Position numbers and translations under genes: made by a program. Source: Burkholderiales bacterium (lineage in GTDB: Bacteria; Pseudomonadota; Gammaproteobacteria; Burkholderiales; Burkholderiaceae_C). From it: DNA of 64,000 nt. Below, piece after piece: positions 1-8,084 of this stretch. Position 1 is the first letter of the stretch. Each line of letters opens with the position of its first letter. The notes below the pieces were generated by a model. The model searched no databases, had not been told where the DNA came from, and worked only from the letters and a program-made list of their open reading frames with translations. Location: contig JAJUGJ010000013.1 in NCBI GenBank assembly GCA_029268225.1, forward strand, positions 16,503 to 80,502, written 5' to 3'.

Positions 1-1
1 C

Positions 2-517
2 ACGCCTTATATCGCTGTGTACGTGGACCGCTCCGTGCAGGTGCCTCAGGAGTACGTGAAGAACAATGAGATTGTTCTGAACGTCAGTTTCGAGGCCACC
101 AGCCAGTTGGTGCTCGGCAACGAGTGCGTGGAGTTCAAGGCTCGTTTCGGCGGTCGGGTGCGCGACATCGTGGTACCGGTCGATCACGTCGTGGCAATTT
201 ATGCCCGCGAGAACGGTCAAGGGATGGCTTTTCCGGTTCCCACGTCGCTGGGCGGTGAGGGCGTTGATGCGCCCACATCGGCGGACGACGAGTCGACTGC
301 CGGAGCGGAGTCAGCTGAGACTGGGAAGACCAAGGCGGTGGATGCGGCGGCTCCAGCCTTGCATGTCGCACGTGCGACCAAGCCTGCCAAAGAGAAGGCG
401 GTGCTGAAGGCGGTGGAAGCCGAGGCTCGCCCGGAGTCGACCAGTGGGGGCAGTGATGATGCGCCTGAGCCACCTCCTTCGGGTGGCGGCCGCCCGACAC
501 TGCGTCGAATCAAGTGA
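2..517 (+). CDS. sspB: ClpXP protease specificity-enhancing factor SspB (5' end missing)
   Basis: SspB is the adaptor that tethers ssrA-tagged peptides to ClpXP. The reading frame is open from the first base of the window (TPYIAVYVDRSVQVP...), so the true start lies upstream and the GTG at 17 is internal. The folded SspB core is visible: the motif EIVLNVSFEATSQLVLGN, then RFGGRVRDIVVPVDHVVAIYARENGQGMAFP. It is followed by a long low-complexity Ala/Glu/Pro tail and a short hydrophobic-basic end (RPTLRRIK), matching the family plan of a core plus a flexible linker ending in the ClpX-binding peptide. A tRNA-Thr gene follows 26 bases later. The family call rests on motif recognition and is firm; the missing part is probably about 20 residues. 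Confidence 0.93.
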   Translation, partial: TPYIAVYVDRSVQVPQEYVKNNEIVLNVSFEATSQLVLGNECVEFKARFGGRVRDIVVPVDHVVAIYARENGQGMAFPVPTSLGGEGVDAPTSADDESTAGAESAETGKTKAVDAAAPALHVARATKPAKEKAVLKAVEAEARPESTSGGSDDAPEPPPSGGGRPTLRRIK

Positions 518-543
518 AGAAGCTGTGTAGAATGTGAGGCAGT

Positions 544-619
544 GCCGGCTTAGCTCAGTTGGTAGAGCAACCGCCTTGTAAGCGGTAGGTCGTCAGTTCG
601 AATCCGACAGCCGGCACCA
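544..619 (+). tRNA. tRNA-Thr (anticodon TGT)
   Basis: A full cloverleaf can be drawn. The acceptor stem is GCCGGCT (544-550) with AGCCGGC (609-615), discriminator A and encoded CCA. The D arm is GCTC...GAGC, the anticodon stem CCGCC/GGCGG-like around the loop CTTGTAA, and the T arm GTCAG-TTCGAAT-CCGAC. The anticodon TGT reads ACA, giving threonine. It is followed at once by a strong terminator. Confidence 0.96.
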
Positions 620-628
620 CAAACATTC

Positions 629-662
629 AGCCGCCAGACTTCAGGTCTGGCGGCTTTTTTGT
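629..662 (+). terminator. Rho-independent terminator after tRNA-Thr
   Basis: Perfect 11-bp stem AGCCGCCAGAC (629-639) / GTCTGGCGGCT (645-655), a 5-base loop and a run of six T. It ends the sspB / tRNA-Thr transcript. Confidence 0.93.
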
Positions 663-804
663 TTTGGTTTTCCAAAAATTGGGGTGACCGCAAGTTGACT
701 CGCGTCCAGGCCGCGCACTGAACAGACAATACTTCGCCGTGGTCCCATGTCTTCGGCGTGTGCCTCGGTGGTTGACCACGACCATTTTTTCAGCACACGT
801 GCTC

Positions 805-2178
805 ATGTCTGAAACCTGTTCGCATCCGCCTGGTGTTCTCTTCTGGTTTCGTCATGACCTGCGCTTGCACGATCAGGTGGCTTTGCATGAAGCGGTGAGG
901 CGCGCCCGGCGATGCGGTGGATGGTTGTTGCCCGTGTTTGTGCACGACGCCATCCAGGATCGACCAACGACATGGGGTTTTCCGCGAACGCATCCTCGGC
1001 GCTTGGCGTGGCGCGCCCAGGCTCTGCATGATCTCGAAGGGCAATTGCTGGCATTGGGCAGCACACTGTGGCAGTGCCAGGGAGATCCGGCGCAGTGCTT
1101 GCAAGAGTTGGTGACGCAACTCGGGCACCCGGAGGTGGTGTGTGAGGACATTGCAGCGCCCGAGGAGCAAGCGGTGGTGCGAACCCTGCGCGAGGCGGGG
1201 GTGTCGATCTTCACCGTGTGGCAATCAAGTTTGCTTGAGCCGGGCAGTCTGCCGTTTGCGCCAGAGGCGGTGCCAGACACCTTCACGGTTTATCGCCAGC
1301 TCATTGAAAAGGCCTCGGTTCGGGCTCCCACACCCTTGCCCGTACCCACACATTTGCCGCCGAGTCCGCCTGTCGACGGGCTTCGGAGCGGTGCGTGCAC
1401 GATGCCAGCGGGCACGGGATCGGTCGGCGTGCCCCCAGTTTCGGGGCCAGGCGCTGCGACCGGCAACGGGGATCCCCGCAGTGCCTTTCCCAGCCATGAG
1501 CCAGAGTTCCATGGCGGCGAGCGTGCTGCGCTGGCTCACTTGCGGCGCTATTGCGAGCGGGGCTTGCCGCATCGCTACAAGGCGACCCGCAACGGATTGA
1601 TGGGGGTGGACTATTCCAGCAAGTGGTCGCCTTGGCTGTCCACGGGCGCCTTGTCGGCACGCCAGGCCTGGGCTGCCATTCAGTCTTTTGAGAATGAGCG
1701 TGGCGCATCAGACAGCACTTATTGGCTTTGGTTCGAGTTGCTGTGGCGCGATCACTTTCGATGGTTGCATTGGAAGTACGGCACGGCGCTCTATCGCCCA
1801 GGCGGGATCAAGGGTGGCGCCAGCCCGTCGCATGACGCGCAGGCATTCGAGCGCTGGTGTCGAGGGCAAACGGGGCACGCCTTCATTGACGCGGGCATGC
1901 GTGAGCTGGCTTCAACAGGCTACCTGTCCAACCGGATGCGCCAGAACGTGGCCAGCTACTTGATTCACGAGTTGCAGGGTGACTGGCGTGCCGGTGCAGC
2001 GTGGTTCGAGTCACAGTTGTTGGACCATGACGTTTACAGCAATCAGGGTAACTGGCTGTACTTGAGTGGCCGGGGCACTGATCCGCGGGGAGGTCGGCGT
2101 TTCAACCCGGACAAGCAGGCTGGCGATTACGATGCCGATGGCGCTTACCGACGATGTTGGGCCGATGTCGCCCGGTGA
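805..2178 (+). CDS. DASH-family cryptochrome / photolyase
   Basis: A FAD-binding blue-light protein of the photolyase/cryptochrome superfamily, 457 residues. Residues 1-170 form the alpha/beta antenna domain (VLFWFRHDLRLHDQ...). A Pro/Gly-rich linker spans about 185-230, and the C-terminal helical FAD domain begins at GGERAALAHL. Landmarks typical of the DASH branch are YKATRNGLMGVDYSSKWSPWL, STYWLWFELLWRDHFRW, TGYLSNRMRQNVASY, and the end motifs YSNQGNWLYLSGRGTDP and RRFNPDKQ. DASH enzymes repair cyclobutane dimers mainly in single-stranded DNA or act as light sensors; which applies here cannot be read. I chose ATG 805 because the antenna domain begins just after it; the upstream in-frame GTG at 739 adds unrelated residues. 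A WYL regulator lies 131 bases downstream. Confidence 0.9.
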   Translation: MSETCSHPPGVLFWFRHDLRLHDQVALHEAVRRARRCGGWLLPVFVHDAIQDRPTTWGFPRTHPRRLAWRAQALHDLEGQLLALGSTLWQCQGDPAQCLQELVTQLGHPEVVCEDIAAPEEQAVVRTLREAGVSIFTVWQSSLLEPGSLPFAPEAVPDTFTVYRQLIEKASVRAPTPLPVPTHLPPSPPVDGLRSGACTMPAGTGSVGVPPVSGPGAATGNGDPRSAFPSHEPEFHGGERAALAHLRRYCERGLPHRYKATRNGLMGVDYSSKWSPWLSTGALSARQAWAAIQSFENERGASDSTYWLWFELLWRDHFRWLHWKYGTALYRPGGIKGGASPSHDAQAFERWCRGQTGHAFIDAGMRELASTGYLSNRMRQNVASYLIHELQGDWRAGAAWFESQLLDHDVYSNQGNWLYLSGRGTDPRGGRRFNPDKQAGDYDADGAYRRCWADVAR

Positions 2179-2245
2179 TGGCGCACGGGGTGAGCCTGAC
2201 CGGCTTGCTGGGGACACCCCTCTGGGTGATGTGACGGATTGAATC

Positions 2246-2267
2246 CTGTAACCGAGCCCTGTTACAG
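2246..2267. promoter_or_regulatory. Perfect inverted repeat before the WYL regulator (candidate operator)
   Basis: CTGTAAC (2246-2252), 8-base spacer, GTTACAG (2261-2267): a perfect 7-bp palindrome 43 bases before the WYL-regulator ATG. A -35-like TTGAAT lies at 2239-2244, so the repeat would overlap the promoter spacer and -10 region. Binding by the adjacent regulator is inferred, not shown. Confidence 0.5.
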
Positions 2268-2309
2268 TCATCCGATGCGCTTTGCGTTCACGAATCACCA
2301 AGACACATC

Positions 2310-3287
2310 ATGGGCAGCAAAACCGAACGGTTCTACAAGATTGAGTTGATGATCCGTCACCGTGGCCGGGTCAGCTTCGAGGACATGCTCAGCGAGCTCG
2401 AAGTGTCTCGGGCGACGCTCAAGCGTGACCTGCAGTTTTTGCGTGATCGCATGGGAGCGCCGATCATCTACGACCGGGGTGAAAACGCTTACCGTTTCGC
2501 AGATGAGGGGCAGGCCGGTGACAAGCACGAGTTGCCGGGCCTGTGGTTCGATCAGCAGGAGTTGTATGCGCTGCTGATGGCGCACCATCTCCTGTCAGAT
2601 CTCGCGCCGGAAGGGACGCTGAGCCGGCACATGGGGCCCTTGCTGGACCGTGTGCACCAGTTGTTGGGCAGCGCCGAAGTGGACGCCGCCGAATTGATGC
2701 GTCGGGTGCGCATCGTCGGGGTGGCGAAGCGGGCCGTGACCAGCCGATGCTTTGAAGTCGTCTGTGCGGCGCTGTTGCAGCGTCGCCGCCTGCAATTGCA
2801 GTACTTCACGCGTTCGCGCAAGGCGCGCACGGTGCGCGAGGTCTCCCCTCAGCGTTTGATCCACTACCGACACACTTGGTACCTGGACGCCTGGTGCCAC
2901 GAGAGTGAGGCGCTGCGTCGTTTTGCGCTCGATGCCGTGGAGGAGGCTCAGACCTTGGAGCGCAAGGCGCGCAATCTCCCCCTCAAGCGTGTCGAGGAGG
3001 AAATGGATGGCGGCTATGGCATCTTTGCCGGCAGCAAGGTGAGCTGGGCCCAGCTTCGCTTCAGCGCCGATGTGGCACCTTGGGTGTCTCAGGAGGCCTG
3101 GCACCCTCAGCAGGAAACCGAGTTTGACGATACCGGAGCCTTGTTGATGAAGTTGCCCTATGCCGACGCGACCGAGTTGGTCATGGACATCCTGCGTTGG
3201 GGGCCTGATGTCGAAGTCCTGCGTCCTGCTGCGTTGAAGCAGGCGGTGGCAAGCCGTCTCGCGCAGGCGTGTGCGCTGTACCGCTGA
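2310..3287 (+). CDS. WYL-domain helix-turn-helix transcriptional regulator (YafY-like)
   Basis: A 325-residue DNA-binding regulator. The N-terminal winged helix (about 1-65: ERFYKIELMIRHRGRVSFEDMLSEL, VSRATLKRDLQFLRDRMGAPI) resembles the DeoR/HTH_11 type. The WYL domain is in the middle (about 165-225: RRLQLQYFTRS, SPQRLIHYRHTWYLDAWC, RRFALDAVEEA), followed by the usual C-terminal WCX extension. WYL domains sense nucleic acids or nucleotide-like ligands in characterised members such as PafBC, DriD and BrxR/CapW. The gene stands between a photolyase-family gene and a binding-protein/kinase pair, with only 33 bases to the latter, so co-transcription with the pair is plausible. A perfect inverted repeat lies upstream. 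Its target is unknown. Confidence 0.88.
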   Translation: MGSKTERFYKIELMIRHRGRVSFEDMLSELEVSRATLKRDLQFLRDRMGAPIIYDRGENAYRFADEGQAGDKHELPGLWFDQQELYALLMAHHLLSDLAPEGTLSRHMGPLLDRVHQLLGSAEVDAAELMRRVRIVGVAKRAVTSRCFEVVCAALLQRRRLQLQYFTRSRKARTVREVSPQRLIHYRHTWYLDAWCHESEALRRFALDAVEEAQTLERKARNLPLKRVEEEMDGGYGIFAGSKVSWAQLRFSADVAPWVSQEAWHPQQETEFDDTGALLMKLPYADATELVMDILRWGPDVEVLRPAALKQAVASRLAQACALYR

Positions 3288-3320
3288 TCCATGCCTGTCG
3301 CAGGCGATGGCTGACTCAAG

Positions 3321-4298
3321 ATGAAACGGCGCACCTGGTTGAGAACGGGCTTGGGGACGCTGTTGGCCGTGCCGGCGTTGCCGTGGGGGCTTGCAGGGTG
3401 TTCAGCACCGCGTGATCCGGTCCAGGTGGCACTCAACGCCTGGGTGGGGTATGGTTTGCTGCACCTGGCGGCCGAGTTGGATTACCTCAGTGAGGGCGTG
3501 GCACGGCTGCAGGAGTTTCCTTCCAACACCGCCAGCATGATGGCCTTGGTCGAGGGGCGGGTACCGGCTGCGGCGTTGACCCTGGACGAGTTGCTGCAGG
3601 TCAGGGAGGGCGGCGTCGATGCCCGTGCCATTCTGGTGTTTGACGAGTCTCATGGCGCGGACGTGGTGATGGCTCATCCGTCGGTGGTGACGCTGGCGCA
3701 TTTGCGCGGCAAGCGCATTGGCGTGGAAACCACGGCTTTGGGGGCGTTGATGTTGTCACGCTTGTTGGCCGCGGCGGGGTTGAGTGCTGCGGACGTGGTC
3801 AAGGTGCCCGTCACGGCCGATCACCATGTGGGAGCCTATGCGGAGCGTGAAGTGGATGTGGTCATCACCTTCGAGCCGATGGCGTCTCAGTTGCGAGCTC
3901 AGGGTGCTCACGCACTGCTCGACAGTCGCAAGCTGCCCGGTCTGATCGTCGATGTGCTGGCGGTGCGGGCCGATGCCATGCCGGACCAGGTGGCTGAGTG
4001 GCGTCATTTGCTACAGGGCTATTTCCGAGCCTTCGGTCACTGGCGCGATCAGCCCGAGGTGGCTGCGCGCCTGATGGCGCCCCATCAGCAACTGTCTGCC
4101 GAGCAGGTGCTGCAGGCGTTTGCCGGCATCGCGATGGCCGACCTGGCTGGTAATCGTGCGTGGTTGGCCGGCGAGAACGCACGGCTTTATCAGTCAGCCA
4201 AACTGGTCGGACGGGTGATGCATGAGTCGCGTTTGCTCGACCGCATGCCTGATCTGGATGCTTTGTGCGAGCCACGCTTTTTGCCGGAGGCTGCATGA
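3321..4298 (+). CDS. ABC-type substrate-binding lipoprotein (NMT1/SsuA-like), Tat-like signal
   Basis: A 325-residue periplasmic-binding-protein fold of the NMT1/THI5/SsuA type, recognised from VQVALNAWVGYGLLHLAAELDYL near the N-terminus, LRGKRIGVETTALGALMLSRLL, and EVDVVITFEPMASQLRAQGA. The start MKRRTWLRTG has twin arginines and a following hydrophobic stretch that ends in the lipobox LAGC (Cys27), suggesting a Tat-exported, membrane-anchored lipoprotein. No permease or ATPase gene is nearby. Instead the stop codon overlaps the start of a hybrid histidine kinase (ATGA at 4295-4298), so the protein may serve sensing rather than import. The ligand is unknown; relatives bind nitrate, sulfonates, taurine or pyrimidine precursors. 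Confidence 0.85.
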   Translation: MKRRTWLRTGLGTLLAVPALPWGLAGCSAPRDPVQVALNAWVGYGLLHLAAELDYLSEGVARLQEFPSNTASMMALVEGRVPAAALTLDELLQVREGGVDARAILVFDESHGADVVMAHPSVVTLAHLRGKRIGVETTALGALMLSRLLAAAGLSAADVVKVPVTADHHVGAYAEREVDVVITFEPMASQLRAQGAHALLDSRKLPGLIVDVLAVRADAMPDQVAEWRHLLQGYFRAFGHWRDQPEVAARLMAPHQQLSAEQVLQAFAGIAMADLAGNRAWLAGENARLYQSAKLVGRVMHESRLLDRMPDLDALCEPRFLPEAA

Positions 4299-6610
4299 GG
4301 CGGCGATCGTTGCGCCTGTTCCTGCCATTGGTGCTGCTGCTGGCCATGTTGATCGTGGGGGGGCTGTCGTTAACGTACGCGCTCTATCAGAAGCAGCAGG
4401 CCTTGACCCAGTCTGCTCGATTGGATGTGTTGCGTGATGTCGCGCATCTGGTGCGCCTGGCCGATGAATTGCCCGCCGAGAACTCGACCTTGTTGGCAGA
4501 GGAGCTGGCCCAGGTGGCGAGCCAGCCCTGGGTTCAGGTGGTGCTGTTGGTGAGTGAATCGGGAGAGGTGCTGCAGTCCAGTCGGGCTGCCTGGCGCGGT
4601 CGATCGGTGCGCGAGGTGTGGCCCGCCTTGGATCTGGCCCGCTTGCGCAAGACGGCTCGGGGGCGCTTGCCGGATTGGCAGATGCGTGCAGATGGCATGC
4701 GCATGGACGCCCTGCAGTCCTTCACTTTGCCCTCGCGCGAGGACGAAGTGCGCAGCCTGCGACGCGCCGTGGTCTACGTGGGTTATGACATGGGCACGCT
4801 GCGTGCGCAGGCTCGGCATGCCGAAGTGATGGGGCGTGTGCCCGACATGCTGGGCCTGTGCGGCATGTTGGTCCTTCTGGGATGGTTGGTGGGGCGGTAT
4901 GTCACACGCCCCTTGAACCAGTTGGACAAGGTGTCACAGGCCTTGCGACGCGGGGAATGGGGTACGCCGGTGCCCCGGGGTGATTTTGTCGAGATCGATC
5001 AACTGGCCGCGGGATTTGATGCGTTGCGGCAAGAGTTGGCGGCAACCTGGCAAGCCTTGCCCGATCTGTTGTTCGAGTTGGATGCCGATGGGCGCTACCT
5101 CAGGGTGCTGAGCCCCAAGAACGAGTGGCTGTTGCAGGACCCCGAGAGCTTGCTCGGCAAAACGGTGCGTGAAGTGATGTCTCCCGCAGCTGCCGAGGTC
5201 GTGCACCAGGCCATGCGAGACGCCGAGAAGCTGGGTGCCGTGTGGGGACGTGAATTGGAGTTGGAGGTGCCTGCCGGGAACAATTGGTTCGAGATCTCGG
5301 TGGCCCGCAAGGAAGTGCCAGAGGGCGCACGTTCGAGTTACATCCTGATTTCTCGCAACGTGACTTCTCGCAAAGAGGCTGAGCAGCGGCTCAAGCAGCT
5401 CAACGAAGAGCTGGAGATGCGTGTGGCTGCGCGCACGATTGAACTCACCACAGCCAAGGATGAGGCGGAGAGGGCCAATCACAGCAAGAGTGATTTCTTG
5501 TCACGCATGAGCCACGAGTTGCGTACGCCGCTCAACGCCATCCTCGGTTTTGGGCAGTTGCTGGAGTTCTCGGTTCGGGACCCGCTACAAAGTGCGCATG
5601 TGCGTCAGATTCTGCACGGTGGCAAGCACCTGTTGGCCCTGATCAACGAGGTGCTGGACCTGGCGCGCGTGGAGTCTGGGCAGATGACGGTGAGCCTGGA
5701 GCAGGTGGCCTTGCGAGATCTGCTTGAAGAATGCCTGACTTTGGTGCTTCCACAGGCGCAGGCACGTGATGTGCGTCTGTTGGACGTGGCGTGCGATGAG
5801 GTGTGGCAGGTGCGCGCAGATCGCACCCGGCTCAAGCAGGTGTTTTTGAACCTTTTGTCCAATGCGATCAAGTACAACCAGCCTGCGGGCGTGGTGAGTG
5901 TGGGGTGCGTGCTGGAGGGGGAGAGCATCTGCATTCGCATCAGCGACACCGGCGCGGGCTTGACGCCGGCGCAGCAGGCACGCTTGTTCGTGCCCTTTGA
6001 ACGACTGAATGCCGATGATCAGCAAGTCGAGGGCACCGGCATCGGTCTGGCCTTGAGCAAACGCCTGATGGGTTTGATGAATGGCCAGATTGGTGTGGAG
6101 AGTCAACCAGGCGAGGGCAGCACCTTCTGGGTGAAACTGCCACGTGCGGATGATGGTGTGGCGGCGGTTGAGGCGACCCGCGCTTTGCGCGAGGGGGCTG
6201 CAGCATCGTGGCGGGGCTCAACGGTTGCGACGCGCACGGTGCTGTGCATTGAGGACAATCCGAACAACATGCAGCTCATCGAGAGCGTGCTGGGGATGCT
6301 GCCGGGGGTGCGCCTGCTGAGCGCCATGGCGCCGGGGTTGGGGCTGGAGTTGGCTCGGACCCATCGACCCCACCTGATCTTGTTGGACATCAACCTGCCC
6401 GACATGGATGGTTATGCAGTGATGCAGTGCCTGCGTGAGCACCCGGCGACCAAGGGCATCCCGGTGATTGCGGTGAGCGCAAGTGCCATGCCGCGCGACT
6501 TGGAGCGCAGCCGCGCCGCAGGTTTTGCCGCCTATGTGACCAAGCCCATTGACGTGGGCCAGTTGCTGCGCAAGATCGATGAATTGGCTCTGCCGGCCGA
6601 CTCGGTGTGA
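4295..6610 (+). CDS. Hybrid sensor histidine kinase (HAMP-PAS-HisKA-HATPase-REC)
   Basis: A 771-residue inner-membrane sensor kinase. Segments in order: TM1 about 8-30, a periplasmic part of about 150 residues, TM2 about 185-205, HAMP (TRPLNQLDKVSQALRRGEW), PAS about 255-365 (LPDLLFELDADGRYLRVLSP), a short coiled coil, HisKA with H-box SDFLSRMSHELRTPLNA (phospho-acceptor His407), and HATPase_c with N box NLLSNAIKYN, DTGAGL and GTGIGLALSK. The C-terminal receiver (VLCIEDNPNNMQLIE, acceptor Asp698 in LLDINLPDMDG, VTKPI) completes it. There is no HPt domain and no separate response regulator next door, so the output must go to partners elsewhere. I chose ATG 4295 because it overlaps the upstream stop as ATGA; an in-frame start 30 bases earlier lies deeper inside the binding-protein gene. 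Confidence 0.93.
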   Translation: MRRRSLRLFLPLVLLLAMLIVGGLSLTYALYQKQQALTQSARLDVLRDVAHLVRLADELPAENSTLLAEELAQVASQPWVQVVLLVSESGEVLQSSRAAWRGRSVREVWPALDLARLRKTARGRLPDWQMRADGMRMDALQSFTLPSREDEVRSLRRAVVYVGYDMGTLRAQARHAEVMGRVPDMLGLCGMLVLLGWLVGRYVTRPLNQLDKVSQALRRGEWGTPVPRGDFVEIDQLAAGFDALRQELAATWQALPDLLFELDADGRYLRVLSPKNEWLLQDPESLLGKTVREVMSPAAAEVVHQAMRDAEKLGAVWGRELELEVPAGNNWFEISVARKEVPEGARSSYILISRNVTSRKEAEQRLKQLNEELEMRVAARTIELTTAKDEAERANHSKSDFLSRMSHELRTPLNAILGFGQLLEFSVRDPLQSAHVRQILHGGKHLLALINEVLDLARVESGQMTVSLEQVALRDLLEECLTLVLPQAQARDVRLLDVACDEVWQVRADRTRLKQVFLNLLSNAIKYNQPAGVVSVGCVLEGESICIRISDTGAGLTPAQQARLFVPFERLNADDQQVEGTGIGLALSKRLMGLMNGQIGVESQPGEGSTFWVKLPRADDGVAAVEATRALREGAAASWRGSTVATRTVLCIEDNPNNMQLIESVLGMLPGVRLLSAMAPGLGLELARTHRPHLILLDINLPDMDGYAVMQCLREHPATKGIPVIAVSASAMPRDLERSRAAGFAAYVTKPIDVGQLLRKIDELALPADSV

Positions 6611-6637
6611 CGCGCGTCGGCCCAGCGAGGGCCAAAA

Positions 6638-8044
6638 TCAGGGCGTGACCAGCTTGTTGAGCTCGACCAGATCGTCAGACGTGAGGGTGCCTGCGGCCTG
6701 ACGCAGTTTGATGGCGCCGATGATCACGTCGTAGCGGGCCTTGTAGAGGTCTTTCTGCGTGTTGGTGAGCTGGGTTTGGGCATCCAGCACATCTTTGTTG
6801 ATCCGCACGCCCACGCGGTAGCCCAATTGCGTGGCTTCCAGCGCGAGCTTGGCCGATGCTTCGGCCGCTTCGTAGGCCTTGACCTGAGCCAAGCCGGACT
6901 GCACGCCCGAGTAGGCTTGACGCGTGCCGAGCTCAACGCCGCGGCGGGCGTTTTCGAGGTCACGCTCTGCCTTGTCCTGCAGGCTCAGGGTTTCACGCAC
7001 GCGGTTCTGGATGGCGTTGCCGGCATACAGGGGCATGTTGAACTCGAGGCCGATGGAGCCAGCGGTACCAGAGCCACTTTGGGCCTTGACCAGTTGGTTG
7101 TTGGTGTCGACATGGGTGCGGGCCACCTGCGCCACCGCGTCGAGCGTGGGCAGATGGGTGGCGCGCGCGTTGTCGACTTCCAGTCGGGCCACCTTCAGGC
7201 CGACTTCAGCCTTGCGCACCATGGGGGCGGTGCCGGTGCTTTGCACCCAGGTGTCGATCTGCCCAGGGGCGAGGGCATCCAGATTGACGGGAGTGCGCAA
7301 AGGGTTGGGTTTGACGTCGGCGCGGCCCACAAACTGGTCCAGGGCGATCCGTTTGACGCGCAGGTCGTTGGTGGCGGCGATTTCCTGAGCGGAGGCCAGG
7401 TCGAAGCGGGCCTGGGCTTCACGGGTGTCGGTGATGGTGGAGTTCCCCACTTCGAAGCTGCGCTTGGCCGAGGCCAGTTGTTCGGCGAGGGCTTTTTTGT
7501 TGGCTTGCGCGGTGGCCAGGACGTCTTGGGCAGACAGGACATCGAAATAGGCTTGGGCCAGGCGCGCCACCAGATCGTCTTCGGCCATCTTGAGATCGGC
7601 CTGGGCAGCGGTCAGCGATGCCTCGGCCTGGGCGACTTTGGCGGCGTTGCTTTGGTTGAAGAGGGGCTGACGAGCGGCGACCGCCAGTTGGCTGTTGGTG
7701 CTGGTGCTGTCGTAACTGGTAGTGCCGCCCATGCCATTGGGCGAGTCGGGCAAAGACGAGTCCAGACGGTTGCGCTTGACCGTGGCTTGCAGGTTCACAG
7801 AGGGGCGCTGCAGTGAGCGTGCCTGGTCTGCCTTGAACTGGGCCGCATCAAATTGAGACTTGGCCGCCAGATAAGCCGCGTCGTAACCCCGAGCGGCCTG
7901 GTAAAGGTCGATCAGGTTCTCTGCCTGGGCCGAGAGCGAACCCACCATGCCCAGCACGGCCAGGGCGCAAGCCCGTGCCAGCGGCCGCCACGCGTTGGGG
8001 GAGGCAGAGGAGGTCGGGTGCGAAGGCGAAACGTGCTGGAACAT
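6638..8044 (-). CDS. tolC: TolC-family outer membrane efflux protein
   Basis: A 468-residue outer-membrane channel of type-I secretion and tripartite efflux systems. After a signal peptide (cleavage near SLSAQAENL) comes the mature start ENLIDLYQAARGYDAAYLAAKSQFDAAQ. Two homologous halves of long alternating helices follow, with repeats such as LFNQSNAAKVAQAEASLTAAQ and the second-half LNMPLYAGNAIQNRVRETL, and it ends TLTSDDLVELNKLVTP, a familiar TolC C-terminus. ATG 8044 is preferred: GAGGAA lies 8 bases upstream, whereas an earlier in-frame start (8113) would run into pcm. It is the last gene of the minus-strand run tetR-adaptor-RND-pcm-tolC and supplies the outer-membrane exit for that pump; it may also serve other systems. 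Confidence 0.93.
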   Translation of the reverse strand: MFQHVSPSHPTSSASPNAWRPLARACALAVLGMVGSLSAQAENLIDLYQAARGYDAAYLAAKSQFDAAQFKADQARSLQRPSVNLQATVKRNRLDSSLPDSPNGMGGTTSYDSTSTNSQLAVAARQPLFNQSNAAKVAQAEASLTAAQADLKMAEDDLVARLAQAYFDVLSAQDVLATAQANKKALAEQLASAKRSFEVGNSTITDTREAQARFDLASAQEIAATNDLRVKRIALDQFVGRADVKPNPLRTPVNLDALAPGQIDTWVQSTGTAPMVRKAEVGLKVARLEVDNARATHLPTLDAVAQVARTHVDTNNQLVKAQSGSGTAGSIGLEFNMPLYAGNAIQNRVRETLSLQDKAERDLENARRGVELGTRQAYSGVQSGLAQVKAYEAAEASAKLALEATQLGYRVGVRINKDVLDAQTQLTNTQKDLYKARYDVIIGAIKLRQAAGTLTSDDLVELNKLVTP

Positions 8045-8084
8045 CGTGGGTTTCCTCGGTTGGATGCGGAGCCGGACGGAGGGC

